From contig JAGFNQ010008307.1 in the NCBI GenBank assembly GCA_024364735.1, forward strand, positions 341,527-405,526: DNA of 64,000 bases, written 5' to 3'. Below the pieces are notes generated by a model. That model searched no databases. It had not been told where the DNA came from and saw only the letters and a program-made list of their open reading frames with translations. Below are positions 53,990 through 64,000 of the stretch, in pieces (the stretch's first letter is position 1; every line of letters begins with the position of its first letter). The position numbers were made by a program, and so were the translations under genes. This DNA is from Boesenbergia rotunda. Taxonomy: Eukaryota; Streptophyta; Magnoliopsida; Zingiberales; Zingiberaceae.

Positions 53990-55353
53990 TCAACCGTCAG
54001 TGGGGGGGGGCGTCATCATCCTGCATCGGATCATCAGTCGTATCATCAGGCATATAGGACCCCGGTGCAGTACTGCCAGAGGGCACAGATCCAGGAAACG
54101 TGTGCTGGCGCCACTCGTCATACCATGTCTACTGCAAAGTACGGACCCCTGAGACATCGGACTCCAATGCGTGAAGTCGGTGATCGAAGGACCGAAACTT
54201 TGACCGGACCTCCTCGCGCCATAGCTCAGAGACATGGTAATCGTGCTGCATAGTGAGCTCCAGCTCAGAGACCTGCCAGCGGATGTCTGGATCTGGCTCA
54301 TAATCATCGTCCACTGCTGGTATCGGTGCCTCCTGATGAGTAGCAGCATCTGCCGGTGCCTGAATGTGTGCGCCTCCCCTAGGTAGCTCTCCAAGACCCC
54401 TCCCGTCCTTCCACACAAGAGCCCGATCATGATCTCTGATGATGATGCCAGACTTGGCAAATGCCCACCCTGCCAAGTCGGCAATCCTGTCTAACCATGG
54501 GCACTATCCTGCCCTTGGTTACATCAACACCTACTGACATAAGCCAGTCAGTGATGACGTGACCAAATGGCATATACACAGTGCGACGACTGGGCTCACG
54601 ATAGGAAATGATGGACTGAAAGATGCTCTCCATAATGTTAAAGTCAAGATGGCGATGCATGCCATAGAGCATCAAGCAGTGATAGGGTCGGATCTCAGTC
54701 AAGGGCTTTGAAGTTATTGGCAAGATGCAGTTCATGATTATCTTGAAAAGAATGTAATCAACAGGAGAGAGACGGAGGGCCGTAAAAGTCGGAACGTCAG
54801 GCTCTAACTCATCAAGACCGTCCGGTCGAGGATGACCAAAGAAGTGATGATATATGGTGTCGGGGGTGACGTCCGCAAAAGGAGGCAGTAAGGGGTCAGG
54901 AAGCTTTGAGTAGATGGAATAAAAATTGGGCGACCGACGCCCGCCCAGATACTCTGCCAAGATGTCATATGAGAAGTCAATATTCCTCTTGGCTACTCGA
55001 GTAGTGAATTCAAAACCCCTTTGAGGTCCTTGTTGCAAGTTATTGTAGAATTCGGACACGAGATCAAAGTTAATCGTCTGCTCAAGGGAAAGAAGAAAGC
55101 CCAGGTTGTAAAAGGTAATCACCTCCATAATGGAGGGACAATGCTCAGACAGGAAGGGACCATCAATTGACCAGCAAGAAAGCAACTTGAAAGTTCGAGA
55201 CTGGAACACTTGCTCACAAGCAGCGTTAGGGAACCTGGAGCTCGACGAAGGCTGAGGCCTTCGGGAGGGCGCGGAAGAAGAAGGGCCTTTGCCCTTTGAG
55301 GACCCTTCTGCGGGCTCCTTGCCCTTAGTGGTTTTCCTAAGGGGTGGCAACAA
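53990..55353 (-). pseudogene. Env-position ORF, 'putative plant transposon protein' type
   Basis: The open block 55353-54427 (308 residues) starts with a Lys/Ser-rich segment (TTKGKEPAEGSSKGKG), then a globular region: SRFPNAACEQVFQSR, FLSEHCPSIMEVITFYNLGF, VSEFYNNLQQG, TALRLSPVDYILFKIIMNCI and RRTVYMPFGHVITDWLMSVG. The overall pattern is that of the plant transposon-associated proteins found downstream of pol in some Copia elements. A frameshift around 54490 moves the frame to 54476-54129 (MAGWAFAKSGIII, then a coiled-coil-like segment), with a stop at 54129-54131 and a short remainder to 53990. I see no membrane segment, so calling it an envelope protein is not justified. Confidence 0.68.
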
Positions 55354-56857
55354 ATTGAATCCAATGAAAGGAGATTATAATCAATAGAGGTGGATCATGT
55401 AATGATGACACAAGAATGAATTATAACACAAGATGAAATTGATCATATGAACACCATATGAAGATAAGGTTTGATCATTTGATAGAGTAAGGCATGGATC
55501 ACATTATAATAGAAGATGAATAAATGAAAGTAGATTTAATTAGTAGGGTGAAGGATCATGGCAAGGTCACTGCAGGGAAGAGCACACCACAAAAAGAAAA
55601 CACAACAGAAAAATTGTGATTAGCCCAAACATGATAACTGTAAGAATGATAAACACCAAATGAAAATCGTACAAAATGCTTACTTTGGTGCCATCAAGTA
55701 TTTGGAGAAGATCTCAAAGTCTAGAAGAAGAGGACCCTCGCAAAGTCGCACGCAGAGAGAGGATCACGGCGCAAGAGTTACAGGGACACGAGCTTGCATC
55801 TAGGAGTTGCTGAGAACACCAACATCAAGAAGGAGAACTCACACTCACGGGGAGAAGAGGAGCTCACGTGCAAGGAAAAGAACGCACAGCAAGTAGATCG
55901 CACGCGCAAGAGGATGGTGTCGGCGCTAGGGCTTGGAGATGTAGGGTTTACACGAAGTTAATCGGTTGGTGGATCGGTCCACCAACCGAAATTTAATGTG
56001 ATCGAATGGATCACCGTTCGATCTGAGAGCGCCCAGACCGATCAGGCTACGGTCTGATCGGACTGGCCTGGTCCTGATCGGTCGGGTGACCAATCAGGCA
56101 GGCTCCTGATCGATCGGCCGATCGATCAGGGAGCGAACAGTAGGTTCGTGAGGTTTTTGTGACCCTCCTGATCGGTCTGTGGACTGATCACCACCGTGAG
56201 CCAGATCGGTCTGTGGACCGATCCAGGCCAACACAGAGAGTTTGGAAGGGGATATCGCAATTCGGCTGGATCGGTTAGTTGGACCAATCAGACATACCCC
56301 TGATCGGTCCGGTGACCAACCAGGCTCCCTGAATTTTCTGATACGATCTAAAATTTCAGTTTCAGACTCCCTATCGATTTCTGGTAAGATCTGATGAAAA
56401 TTATCGATCTTGAAGGTGATCCCTTGACTGTAATTGATCCTTTAACAAGGATCAAAGGTCCTTATGAGTCTAACAAATCAATTTGCTCCACAAACGTGAA
56501 GTCAAATGCAATCACAAACATGCAATCAATTTGCAACCAAGTTTGTATCAAATTCAAGTCTCCAATCAAGTTTCCTTGATTGGAATGTCCAAGTATGATC
56601 ATGGAGCCAAGTACACATGTGTTATGCATTGGTTTTCCCCATACTTGGTCACCGTAGTGATTATTTTCTCGTCAACTTAATTTCTCAAGGGATGCATTGA
56701 CATTTTGAGAAATTAGGTTGATCCTAGCATCTCACCCCATTTCTAGCAAACAAAAATGTTTTGTTGAAGCTTATAGTTTGTGTGAGATGTCCCCAAGTTA
56801 CCCAAATGTTCCCAACAATTTGAATTGATCATGAAGGGTTTTGAATGCATTTCAATC
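55354..56857 (-). other. Spacer between RNase H and the env-position ORF
   Basis: No reading frame. It contains GATCGGTC-type palindromes at 55965-56330, six to eight imperfect copies of the motif amplified in this family's LTR. A splice leader for the downstream ORF could lie here; none was identified. Confidence 0.6.
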
Positions 56858-57430
56858 CTACGAAGCACGACACATTCCCAATTCCCTTCTCAAGAAACTA
56901 AATTCATTTTCGGGAAGTGGTTTAGAGAAAATGTCCGCTAGATTCGATTTGGACTCTACATGTGAGAGTACAATGTCTCCTCTAGCAACATGATCTCTAA
57001 TGAAGTGGTGACACACTTCAATATGCTTAGTCCTAGAATGATGGACTAGATTCTTTGTTAGGTTAATTGTGCTAATGTTGTCACACAACACTTGCACTCC
57101 CTTGTAGGTTAAACCATAGTCCTCAAGAGTATGAATCATCCACAACAATTGTGATACGCTCTCTCCCATGGTGATATATTCTGCCTTGGTCGTGGAGAGA
57201 GCAACACAATGTTGCTTCCGACTTGACCAACTAACTAGAGATGAGCCTAAGAATTGACATCCCCCACTTATGCTTTTCTGGTCCAACTTGCATCCAGCAT
57301 AGTCGGAATCGGTGTAGCCAATTAGGTCAAATGACTCGGTACGGGGTACCAAAGACCATCTCCAATTGTGCCCTTAAGGTATCTCAAAATTCGTTTAACA
57401 ACAATTAAATGAGATTCCTTGGCACAAACT
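56858..57430 (-). pseudogene. RNase H of the Sirevirus-like element
   Basis: Read leftward: ESHLIVVKRILRYLKGTIGD (about 57420-57360), a frameshift near 57350, then IGYTDSDYAGCKLDQKSISG, VALSTTKAEYITMGESVSQL, VLCDNISTINLTKNLVHHSR, TKHIEVCHHFIRDHV and IFSKPLPENEFSFLRRELGM. These are the expected RNase H motifs with catalytic Asp, Glu and Asp kept. It ends with a stop at 56858-56860. The upstream RT is cut off by the next element. Confidence 0.92.
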
Positions 57431-57508
57431 TGATGTTAGTGAGAGCCCTAGAGCCAATCATGTGATGGTTGTTGTATGGACTCATTGTATTATATTTCAT
57501 ATATATAT

Positions 57509-60284
57509 TGTAACGCCCGACCTTATATCTACCCTTAAGGCGGGGTTACGGGTCCATACATCCATATCATTTATCATCTTAAGCATGTATATCCAAACAA
57601 AACATATCCAAACAAAACAATTACAATACATGAACTAGTAATAAGCATGCTTATTGAAGACTAATTTACCAAGCAAGGTTTTTCATTTCTTTTATATCTA
57701 CATGCATTTACAACCTAATATGAAGATCATTTAACCCACTATAGCATGGAATCTCAAGTAAGAATATAGCAAGAGTTATCTAGTCTTCGATACATGCAAA
57801 AGAAGCATATACAAAAGAAACATTCATAAGCAACCGAAAATAGTAAACATCTAGCATTTTACTGAGCATGCATACTATAAGAATTAGACATTAATAATAG
57901 TATTATCTATCATGACCTAGGTTCCATATCTCTAACAGTAGAGTAGTCACAATCATCATATATTCAGAGTATAGTAACACAATTTCAATCTTTTATCGGA
58001 AGCAGTTAGATTCTAGACAAACTAAGGTAGATAGAATCTTTCATCCTTTCCCGAGCCATCACCACACACATCCTCTAGCCTTCCCTCTGCCTCTTCCTTT
58101 AATCCAAGTATTTCTTACCGCTATCTGCAGCATAAGAAAACAACATGAACTAGTAAGCAAAACATGCTTAGTAAGAATCCGGGCCTACTCGCAAAACCAT
58201 ATCGATACATCATATCATGTACTCAGTAATCAAGATAGAACAAGATTAAGCATCATAAGCATCTCATCAAAGCATCATAAACATCACATCAAATATCTTC
58301 AAGTACTTTATGGAACAAGATTATCACATGATGAGAAAAGTATGCTTTTCAAAAGGTTCCATAATGGTAAATACTTCAAAATATCATATCATCATCTAGG
58401 GCCCAGTTGTAGTACCACATCATGCGCGTTCCCTAATAAATTAGGGTAGCGAGCCACCAATCTAATTAGAGCAGGACCCTTCCGTCCTACCAATGCCATG
58501 ACCTTCAGTTAACATGCACATTGGATTTGTTTAACGACCCCCTTCCGAGTCGGGTACACAACTTTCAAAGTAAAGTAATTTATCATGCAATTACTCATAT
58601 ATGTATATGCCTAAAGGTACTCTTAATCACTTCTCAAAGGGACACACCACACATTCGGGTGCTCTTGATCCCAGTTTCAATAGAGTAACCCTTTTTAAGC
58701 ATATTATCAAACACATCATGTTCATATCATCAAGGTGCCCCATGGGCTATAAGACATGCTTTTATACCTAACAAGATAGGTCACATAAATTATACACACA
58801 TCACATATGTAGTAGCATGCTTCATGGTCTCATTAGGTACTTCCCAACCCTAGAATTAGGGTTGGCCGAAACTTAAATAAGTGGTAGCATGCTTCATGGT
58901 TTCAAATATTCACACAAGCATTTACACAAACACCTTGCCTATACTTATTAAGCATGGATATATCATAAGGAAAATCATACACCCTTAAACCCTAATTCTC
59001 CTAGGGTTGGCCGAAAGTTATATAGGGTAGCATACCCTAATTTTGTCTTCTCAAAATTTGGAAAACAACACACATGTATACAATATTTGTTAGCATTCAT
59101 GTCATGCATCAAGAAGTGATTTCACTTCACAACCCCAAGGAAATCCAAGCCTTGGCCGAAACCTTGTAGGGTACCAAAACCCTAATTTTTGTTCTCTCAA
59201 AAATTTGGAAACAACACATATGTGTATAGAATCCCTAGGGCACTAGCATGTATCAAGATTTGATAAAAAAAAACTTCTCTTGGACCTCCAACCATAGGTG
59301 GCCGAAACTTGTTGGGTACCAAACCCTACTTTTTGTTCTCTCAAAAATTTGGAAAACAACATACATCCATACCCTAGGTTCCTAGGGATATCCTCATGCA
59401 TCAAGAAGCAACCAAACCCTTCTTCCATGGTGGTGGCCGAATGGTCACAAGGAAGAAACTCCCATTTCCAAAAATAACCACAAGAAAACATACAATCAAC
59501 CGAAAGCGATTACACTGCAGGCGAGAGGATACTTACATCCTAGCGCTGGATTTTAACCTTCTTTAAATCGTAGGGTACCCTACACTTGAAGGGTATGTGA
59601 AAGCCTTTTTCTTCCAATTTTCCTCTAAGACTCCTTGGTCTTGCTAGAAGGCAAAGACACTTGGGCTTTCTTCCTTGCAATTGCCCTAGGGTTAGAACCC
59701 TTGGATGCTATTTTCGAAAATGGAAGAAGTGAAGGAGATGATGGAGGTTTCGGTTGGGAGAAGTGAGGAAGAAGAAGAGAAGAAAAGCAAGTTATTCCAA
59801 CTTCCCATATTTATACTTTTCTCATGAAAAGACATGTCTCTTCACCCTTACACACTTAACAAGCATGTTCCTTTCTCCTTCTACATGAAATATTGCTTGG
59901 TTCATTGGTTATGACATGGTGAGTGCAACTAGGAGGTTCAAGGTTCAATCCTTGCTTCCTCCTTTCTAGCTCTTCTTTTTATCACAATTTGCACTAACCC
60001 ATATTAAAGCCCATTAAGCCAAGCCCATCATGAAATTTCATAATATTTCATGTTTATGAATTCATAATATTTTCTAATATTTTTCCTGAATTCATAACAT
60101 TATTTACATAATATTTTATAAATATTATTCACATAACATTTCATGATAATAATATTTCATGAATATAATATTTCATGTATTCATGACATTTCATAGCATG
60201 CGATTGCATGAAATTTATATCATTTCATTATAACCATTTTCATACATTATCATGCTTTTACCTGGACAAATTTGGGGTGTTACA
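57509..60284 (-). mobile_element. Solo LTR, probably Ty3/Gypsy, nested in the Copia LTR
   Basis: 2776 bp, beginning TGTAACGCCCGACC and ending GGGGTGTTACA; flanked by TATAT at 57504-57508 and 60285-60289. Ends of the TGTAAC...GTTACA type and this length suit chromovirus (Tekay/Del-like) LTRs. On the minus strand TATAAATATG (59806-59815) is followed by a C/T-rich leader, so the LTR points left. About three degenerate 130-bp repeats with CTCAAAAATTTGGAAA lie at 59030-59370. No coding sequence. The TATAT duplication lies in TA-rich DNA, so it is weaker proof than the others. Confidence 0.78.
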
Positions 60285-61199
60285 TATATATAAAGGCATT
60301 TGATTATGGTTATTATACTTACTTGTATTGGTGCCAAATAACTAAGTGTAATAACGTCCTTGGTAGTAGGTTCATATCTATATCAATCGATTGGTTGAAT
60401 CGATAGTGAGATGATATAGAGAACACTACTCTTAATTATTCCTAGTCAAGTATTAACATTCAGGGACAATGTTAATGCATAGAGACTAGCATGTAGGTCA
60501 ACACGATGACTTGATCTCACAAGTCATGGATATGAGATATCAAGTTGACACATGAGTATGCATTGGAGAATGTATACTGAATGACCCACCATGAGAAAGT
60601 ATCATGGATCGTTATATGAGTGTCATATACTTTCTCATGTGACTATTAGTATGACTATTAGTCCTTAGACCTGAAGTCACCATAGTCCCTACATAAGGAG
60701 TTATGTACTTTGGTTTCGTCAAACGTCACCCGTAACTGGGTGGACTATAAAGGCGATTACTGGGTATGTAACAAATTATGCGGAGGGATGTGAGTGATGT
60801 AGATGGGATCTATCCCTCCTATATGACGAGAGAGATATCATAGTCTTGATAGAGTGAGATCACTAAGTGCATGGTCATGCCCAAATAAGGCAATATGAGA
60901 TATTGAGCTTATTTGATTATAGTGAGTCTACTTGGAGTTCAAGACACATAGATTGATTGGAGGATGACACGGTCTATGCTTCATAGAAGATCAATCTAGA
61001 TATCGACGATAGAAGGACATTGTCACATATTATGAAAGTCATAATTAGTAGTCACATTGGTGATGTTGGATCTCAACATTCTTGTAACTTGGGTAGCAAT
61101 GATGTGTTGCTAGATATCGCTCATTGCTTATGTTTCTAAGAGGTTAGAAGCATTGCCAACGTTACAAGAACCTATAGGGTCACACGCAAAGAACAAATA

Positions 61200-61545
61200 G
61201 ATGGAGAAGAAATGGAGTCAAGTTTGACTTGACTAAATATGAAAAGTCCATAAAAGGCAAGTTTGACTTGACCCAAATCCAAATCAAGTTTGACTTGACT
61301 TGGTTCCACTTCAAGTTAGACTTGATATGGGAGAAGAAATGGAGTCAAGTTTGACTTGACTAAATATGGAAAGTCCATAAAAGGCAAGTTTGACTTGACC
61401 CAAATCCAAATCAAGTTTGACTTGACTTGGTTCCACTTCAAGTTAGACTTGACATGGGAGAAGAAATGGAGTCAAGTTTGACTTGACTAAATATGGAAAG
61501 TCCATAAAAGGCAAGTTTGACTTGACCAAAAGGCCACCTCACCTT
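61200..61545. repeat. 127-bp repeat with TCAAGTTTGACTTGA motifs
   Basis: Two full copies and a partial one, starting GAGAAGAAATGGAGTCAAG near 61203, 61330 and 61457. Each has several imperfect palindromes of the form TCAAGTTTGACTTGA. It lies upstream of the probable transcription start in the Copia LTR. Confidence 0.9.
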
Positions 61546-62112
61546 GACTTGACCAAGTGATGACTTGGCTTGATATTTGACCAATGATGATGCTCCACAT
61601 CATCTCCAAAGGTTGTAACCCCCCATTTGAATTTGAATTCAAATTGAAAGGGGGTTATGGCAGGCCACTTAATGGCCATTATGTGGCCGGCCACAATGAG
61701 AGAACAAAACAAGGTTTTGTTCCATTTTTCTCATTGTGTGTCTTCTCTTCTTCCTCCTCCAAGTGTTGGAGCTCTTCTTCTTCTTCTCCTCTTGGCCGAA
61801 CCCTTGAAAGGTGCTAGCACACCTAAAGGGTTTCCTCCATCCACTTTGTTCGCGTGGATACTTCTAGAGGGACGGCACTTGACGTCCTAGAGATCCGACA
61901 TCCAAAAGCAGCGAGCGGGATTAAGCGGGGCACGCACCAAAGGTAAAATGGTTTATCCCTCTTTAGATCTAGGAGTAGATCGAGTTTTGAGCATGAAATG
62001 AATACGTGAATTTTTGTTTCGGAATTTTTCTTCGCACGAGATCCATGGCTTTGGGTTCTCGGGGTTTCCGCGACGCGAAAAGGCGGTTTTCGCGGCTCGA
62101 AAAACCCAACAG

Positions 62113-62125
62113 TGGTATCAGAGCC
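62113..62125 (+). promoter_or_regulatory. Primer-binding site of the right-edge Copia element
   Basis: TGGTATCAGAGCC one base after the LTR, complementary to initiator Met tRNA as in most plant Copia elements. Confidence 0.93.
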
Positions 62126-63741
62126 ACGTGCGAAGCACGTATTTATTTATTTATTTATTTATTTTTGTATGGGATACAAAATTTAGAGTAGTTTATGATT
62201 CTGTAATTTTTCTATTTTTAGGATTTTATGAGTATTTTTCTCGTAAAGGCGAAGCAACGAGTGCGAAGCACTTGTACACTTCGACCATCGAGAAAAACTT
62301 CTCCGAAACGACAAGTTTCGCCCAAATAGATTTTGGGACAGCGGGTTAGGCACTGTTAGATCGCGATACGACACTCACAAATTAATTTCGTGAGTAGGGG
62401 CACCGCCCCTAACCCCGCAAGGGGCCTTGTCACGTGATTGTGCCCGAAACCCGCTTAACGGGACCGCCGTGGAGTTGTGACTCATAAAATTCGTAAAATA
62501 CATAGAAAAATTAGATAAATTTCTGTAAAATACATAATTTTGAATTATGTACAGTAGTGTGATGGTCATGGCCCAAGTCCCTATTTTAATTAGATTAAAA
62601 TATGTGTGTAATTCATATTACGGCCTGCGTGCCGTTATTTGTGTTGTGTGTATTGTATTGTGATTGCGACCTGCGTGTCGGCCTTTTTATTTATTATTTC
62701 TGTTAAAATTAGTTTAAGACTCGAATGTAACTCGAGTATAAATTTTGTAATGTACAAAATTGAAGATGAAGGAAATTCTGGAGAAGACGGACTCGTGGGA
62801 AGCAAGCCGACAACACATGGGGTTCTGGAAGGAGGAGCTTGGAGAAGCTGCTGCCTAGACCCTAGGTTGACCAAAGGATCTTCTCATTGGCTTGAGAAGA
62901 TCTTAGTAGGGCCATGACTAATCACACTTTAATTTTCTTGTATATTTTATTTTTGCTTATATGTATGTGATGCATGTTAGTATAGAATAGAATATACATG
63001 AGTGTATGTGATGCACATGTAATGTGGGAACCACATCTTGATGTGCACCTAATACACATTTAGGTTAAATTAGATTTAATAAATGCCTAAATACGATGCA
63101 CATCATCGATTAGATTAGATCTAAATCGAAATCAACTCGTATATGCCTAACGAGCCTTGATACCCATCACTACCACGATCATATGCGATTGTTGAATCTG
63201 CCAAAGCAGATCAATGCATTTAATCGTGGTGGGATGCGGAGGGACAACCTTGGTCCCGCCTATCATGCTTGGGTTAGATTGAGCTCAATTAGATTGAGTA
63301 ACTAGTTAGCTCAATTGGATCGAGCCTAACTATAGGCATACTCCAATAGTTGGAAAGGTAGGACAAGATCGCATTTATCAATAGTCTTGGGCGATTTAGC
63401 CAAAGCTAACTCAAGATTATTCATAAATGTTAATTCTTGATCCTATAAACAAGAGTTGCATAGAGATGTAATTGGTAATTAGTACCTACCGATCATACTA
63501 AGTCTTGGGCGATTTAGCCAAAGCTAACTCAAGGCGTAGTATGATGTGGATCTTGACCTACGAGAATTATAGTTAGTTGGTGTGGATCTAGTAGTGTGGT
63601 TTTACCACATCTATGACTCGATTCTACCAAAGCCCTATAATTCAGTGGGAGCATCATTTAATTAAAGGCCTAGTTAAATGATAAATAAAATATGATACAA
63701 TGGTGGATATTTATTTTCTGCATTTTATGTTGTAGATTACC
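62126..63741 (+). other. Long untranslated leader of the right-edge Copia element
   Basis: About 1.6 kb with no supported ORF. It contains an ATTT microsatellite (62140-62165) and two copies of a 31-bp segment starting GTCTTGGGCGATTTAGCC, at 63386 and 63502. Confidence 0.7.
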
Positions 63742-64000
63742 ATGTCAAACATGAACACTCTCTCTCTACGATCTGTTCTTGAGAAGGACAAGCTCCTAGG
63801 AGCTAATTTCCTGGACTGGTACAGGAATCTGAGGATAGTCCTCACGCAGGAACGTAAGCTGTACGTTCTGGAGCAAGCAGTTCCTGATGCACCACCAGCC
63901 TCTGCCGCTCGTAGTGTTAGAGATGCTCATCAGAAGCATCTAGATGACGCGTTAGACGTGTCATGCCTAATGCTATGCTGTATGTCTCCTGAGGCTTCAG
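63742..64000 (+). CDS. Copia gag, N-terminal part (continues beyond window)
   Basis: Open from ATG at 63742 to the window end (86 codons). It begins MSNMNTLSLRSVLEKDKLLG, then NFLDWYRNLRIVLTQERKLY, the standard N-terminus of the Copia gag polypeptide that forms the virus-like particle. ATG 63742 is the first in this frame after the leader and lies at the expected distance from this motif. No stop or frameshift is seen so far, in contrast to the Copia gag at 21621-22440, which has lost its start codon. Whether the full element is intact cannot be judged here. Confidence 0.88.
   Translation, partial: MSNMNTLSLRSVLEKDKLLGANFLDWYRNLRIVLTQERKLYVLEQAVPDAPPASAARSVRDAHQKHLDDALDVSCLMLCCMSPEAS

Larger units (their letters stand above)
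52037..57433 (-). mobile_element. Sirevirus-like Ty1/Copia element, 3' part
   Basis: Minus strand. It has a 3' LTR (52037-53400), a polypurine tract, a large ORF in the env position (53990-55353) and the C-terminal part of RNase H (56858-57430). At 57434 a second Copia element interrupts pol, so the 5' part must lie to the right of the window. An extra ORF between pol and the 3' LTR together with LTR palindrome clusters fits Sireviruses. Confidence 0.8.
57434..62111 (+). repeat. 5' LTR of the right-edge Copia element (interrupted)
   Basis: Made of 57434-57508 plus 60290-62111. It contains 127-bp repeats at 61200-61545. A leader-like C/T-rich stretch at 61738-61800 resembles that of the Copia LTR at 19660-19760, so the two families may be related. 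Confidence 0.85.
57434..64000 (+). mobile_element. Ty1/Copia element, 5' half, runs off the window
   Basis: The LTR begins TGTTAGTGAGAGCCC at 57434 and ends CCCAACA at 62111, followed by a Met tRNA primer-binding site, a long leader and an open gag. The bases before it are CTTGA (57429-57433), the expected target-site duplication, whose partner is outside the window. The 5' LTR was later split by a solo LTR (57509-60284). The uninterrupted LTR would be about 1.9 kb. Confidence 0.88.

Noticed and set aside
53990..55353. Envelope glycoprotein of a retrovirus-like element
   Set aside because: Position fits, but no signal peptide or membrane segment is visible; the sequence fits the plant transposon-associated protein type better.
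61584..61890. Two overlapping plus-strand ORFs of 77 residues
   Set aside because: They lie in the transcribed part of a Copia LTR; the composition reflects the C/T-rich leader.
62006..62349. ORFs spanning the LTR end and primer-binding site
   Set aside because: They cross the LTR boundary and the primer-binding site in different frames and have no protein features.

Overview
The window is nuclear DNA from a flowering plant and consists almost entirely of nested, decayed transposable elements around one ordinary host gene. That gene (30528-31040) is a Pollen Ole e 1 family protein with strongly G/C-ending codons, which together with the element types points to a monocot, perhaps a commelinid such as Zingiberales; the species is inference. 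I saw no rRNA, tRNA gene, CRISPR array or bacterial-style operon.

Layout. 1-4437: a MULE DNA transposon (Mutator-like) with a broken minus-strand transposase and subterminal arrays of short palindromes; its left end lies outside the window. 4884-27826: one Ty3/Gypsy element of Tat type on the minus strand, bounded by TTATG duplications. It holds a LINE fragment, two tandem-repeat blocks, an antisense ORF of the 'putative gypsy type transposon' family and decayed gag-pol. Its right LTR is split by a Ty1/Copia element (18720-27415, duplication AACTT).

27832-32238: the only stretch that looks like host sequence. It holds a roughly 640-bp foldback (MITE-like) element, the Ole e 1 gene and a tRNA-derived SINE with 17-bp target-site duplications.

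32239-33972: the left end of a second MULE of the same family, running into a 158-bp tandem array. 33973 to about 51710: a second Tat element on the plus strand, lacking both ends, cut by a gag-only LTR element (35548-40091) and by three solo LTRs (40920-42112, 44328-45458, 48177-50450), each with its own 5-bp duplication.

52037-57433: the 3' part of a Sirevirus-like Copia element on the minus strand (LTR, env-position ORF, RNase H). It is interrupted by another Copia element from 57434 that runs off the window. That element's 5' LTR is itself split by a Gypsy-type solo LTR (57509-60284), and its gag (63742 onward) is open to the window edge.

Apart from the Ole e 1 gene and the gag at the right edge, no coding region is intact. 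The most interesting signals are structural: palindrome arrays in the MULE ends and in two unrelated LTR families, a 158-bp hairpin-bearing array derived from a MULE interior, minisatellites at the same place in two Tat elements, and target-site duplications that let the insertion order be read directly.
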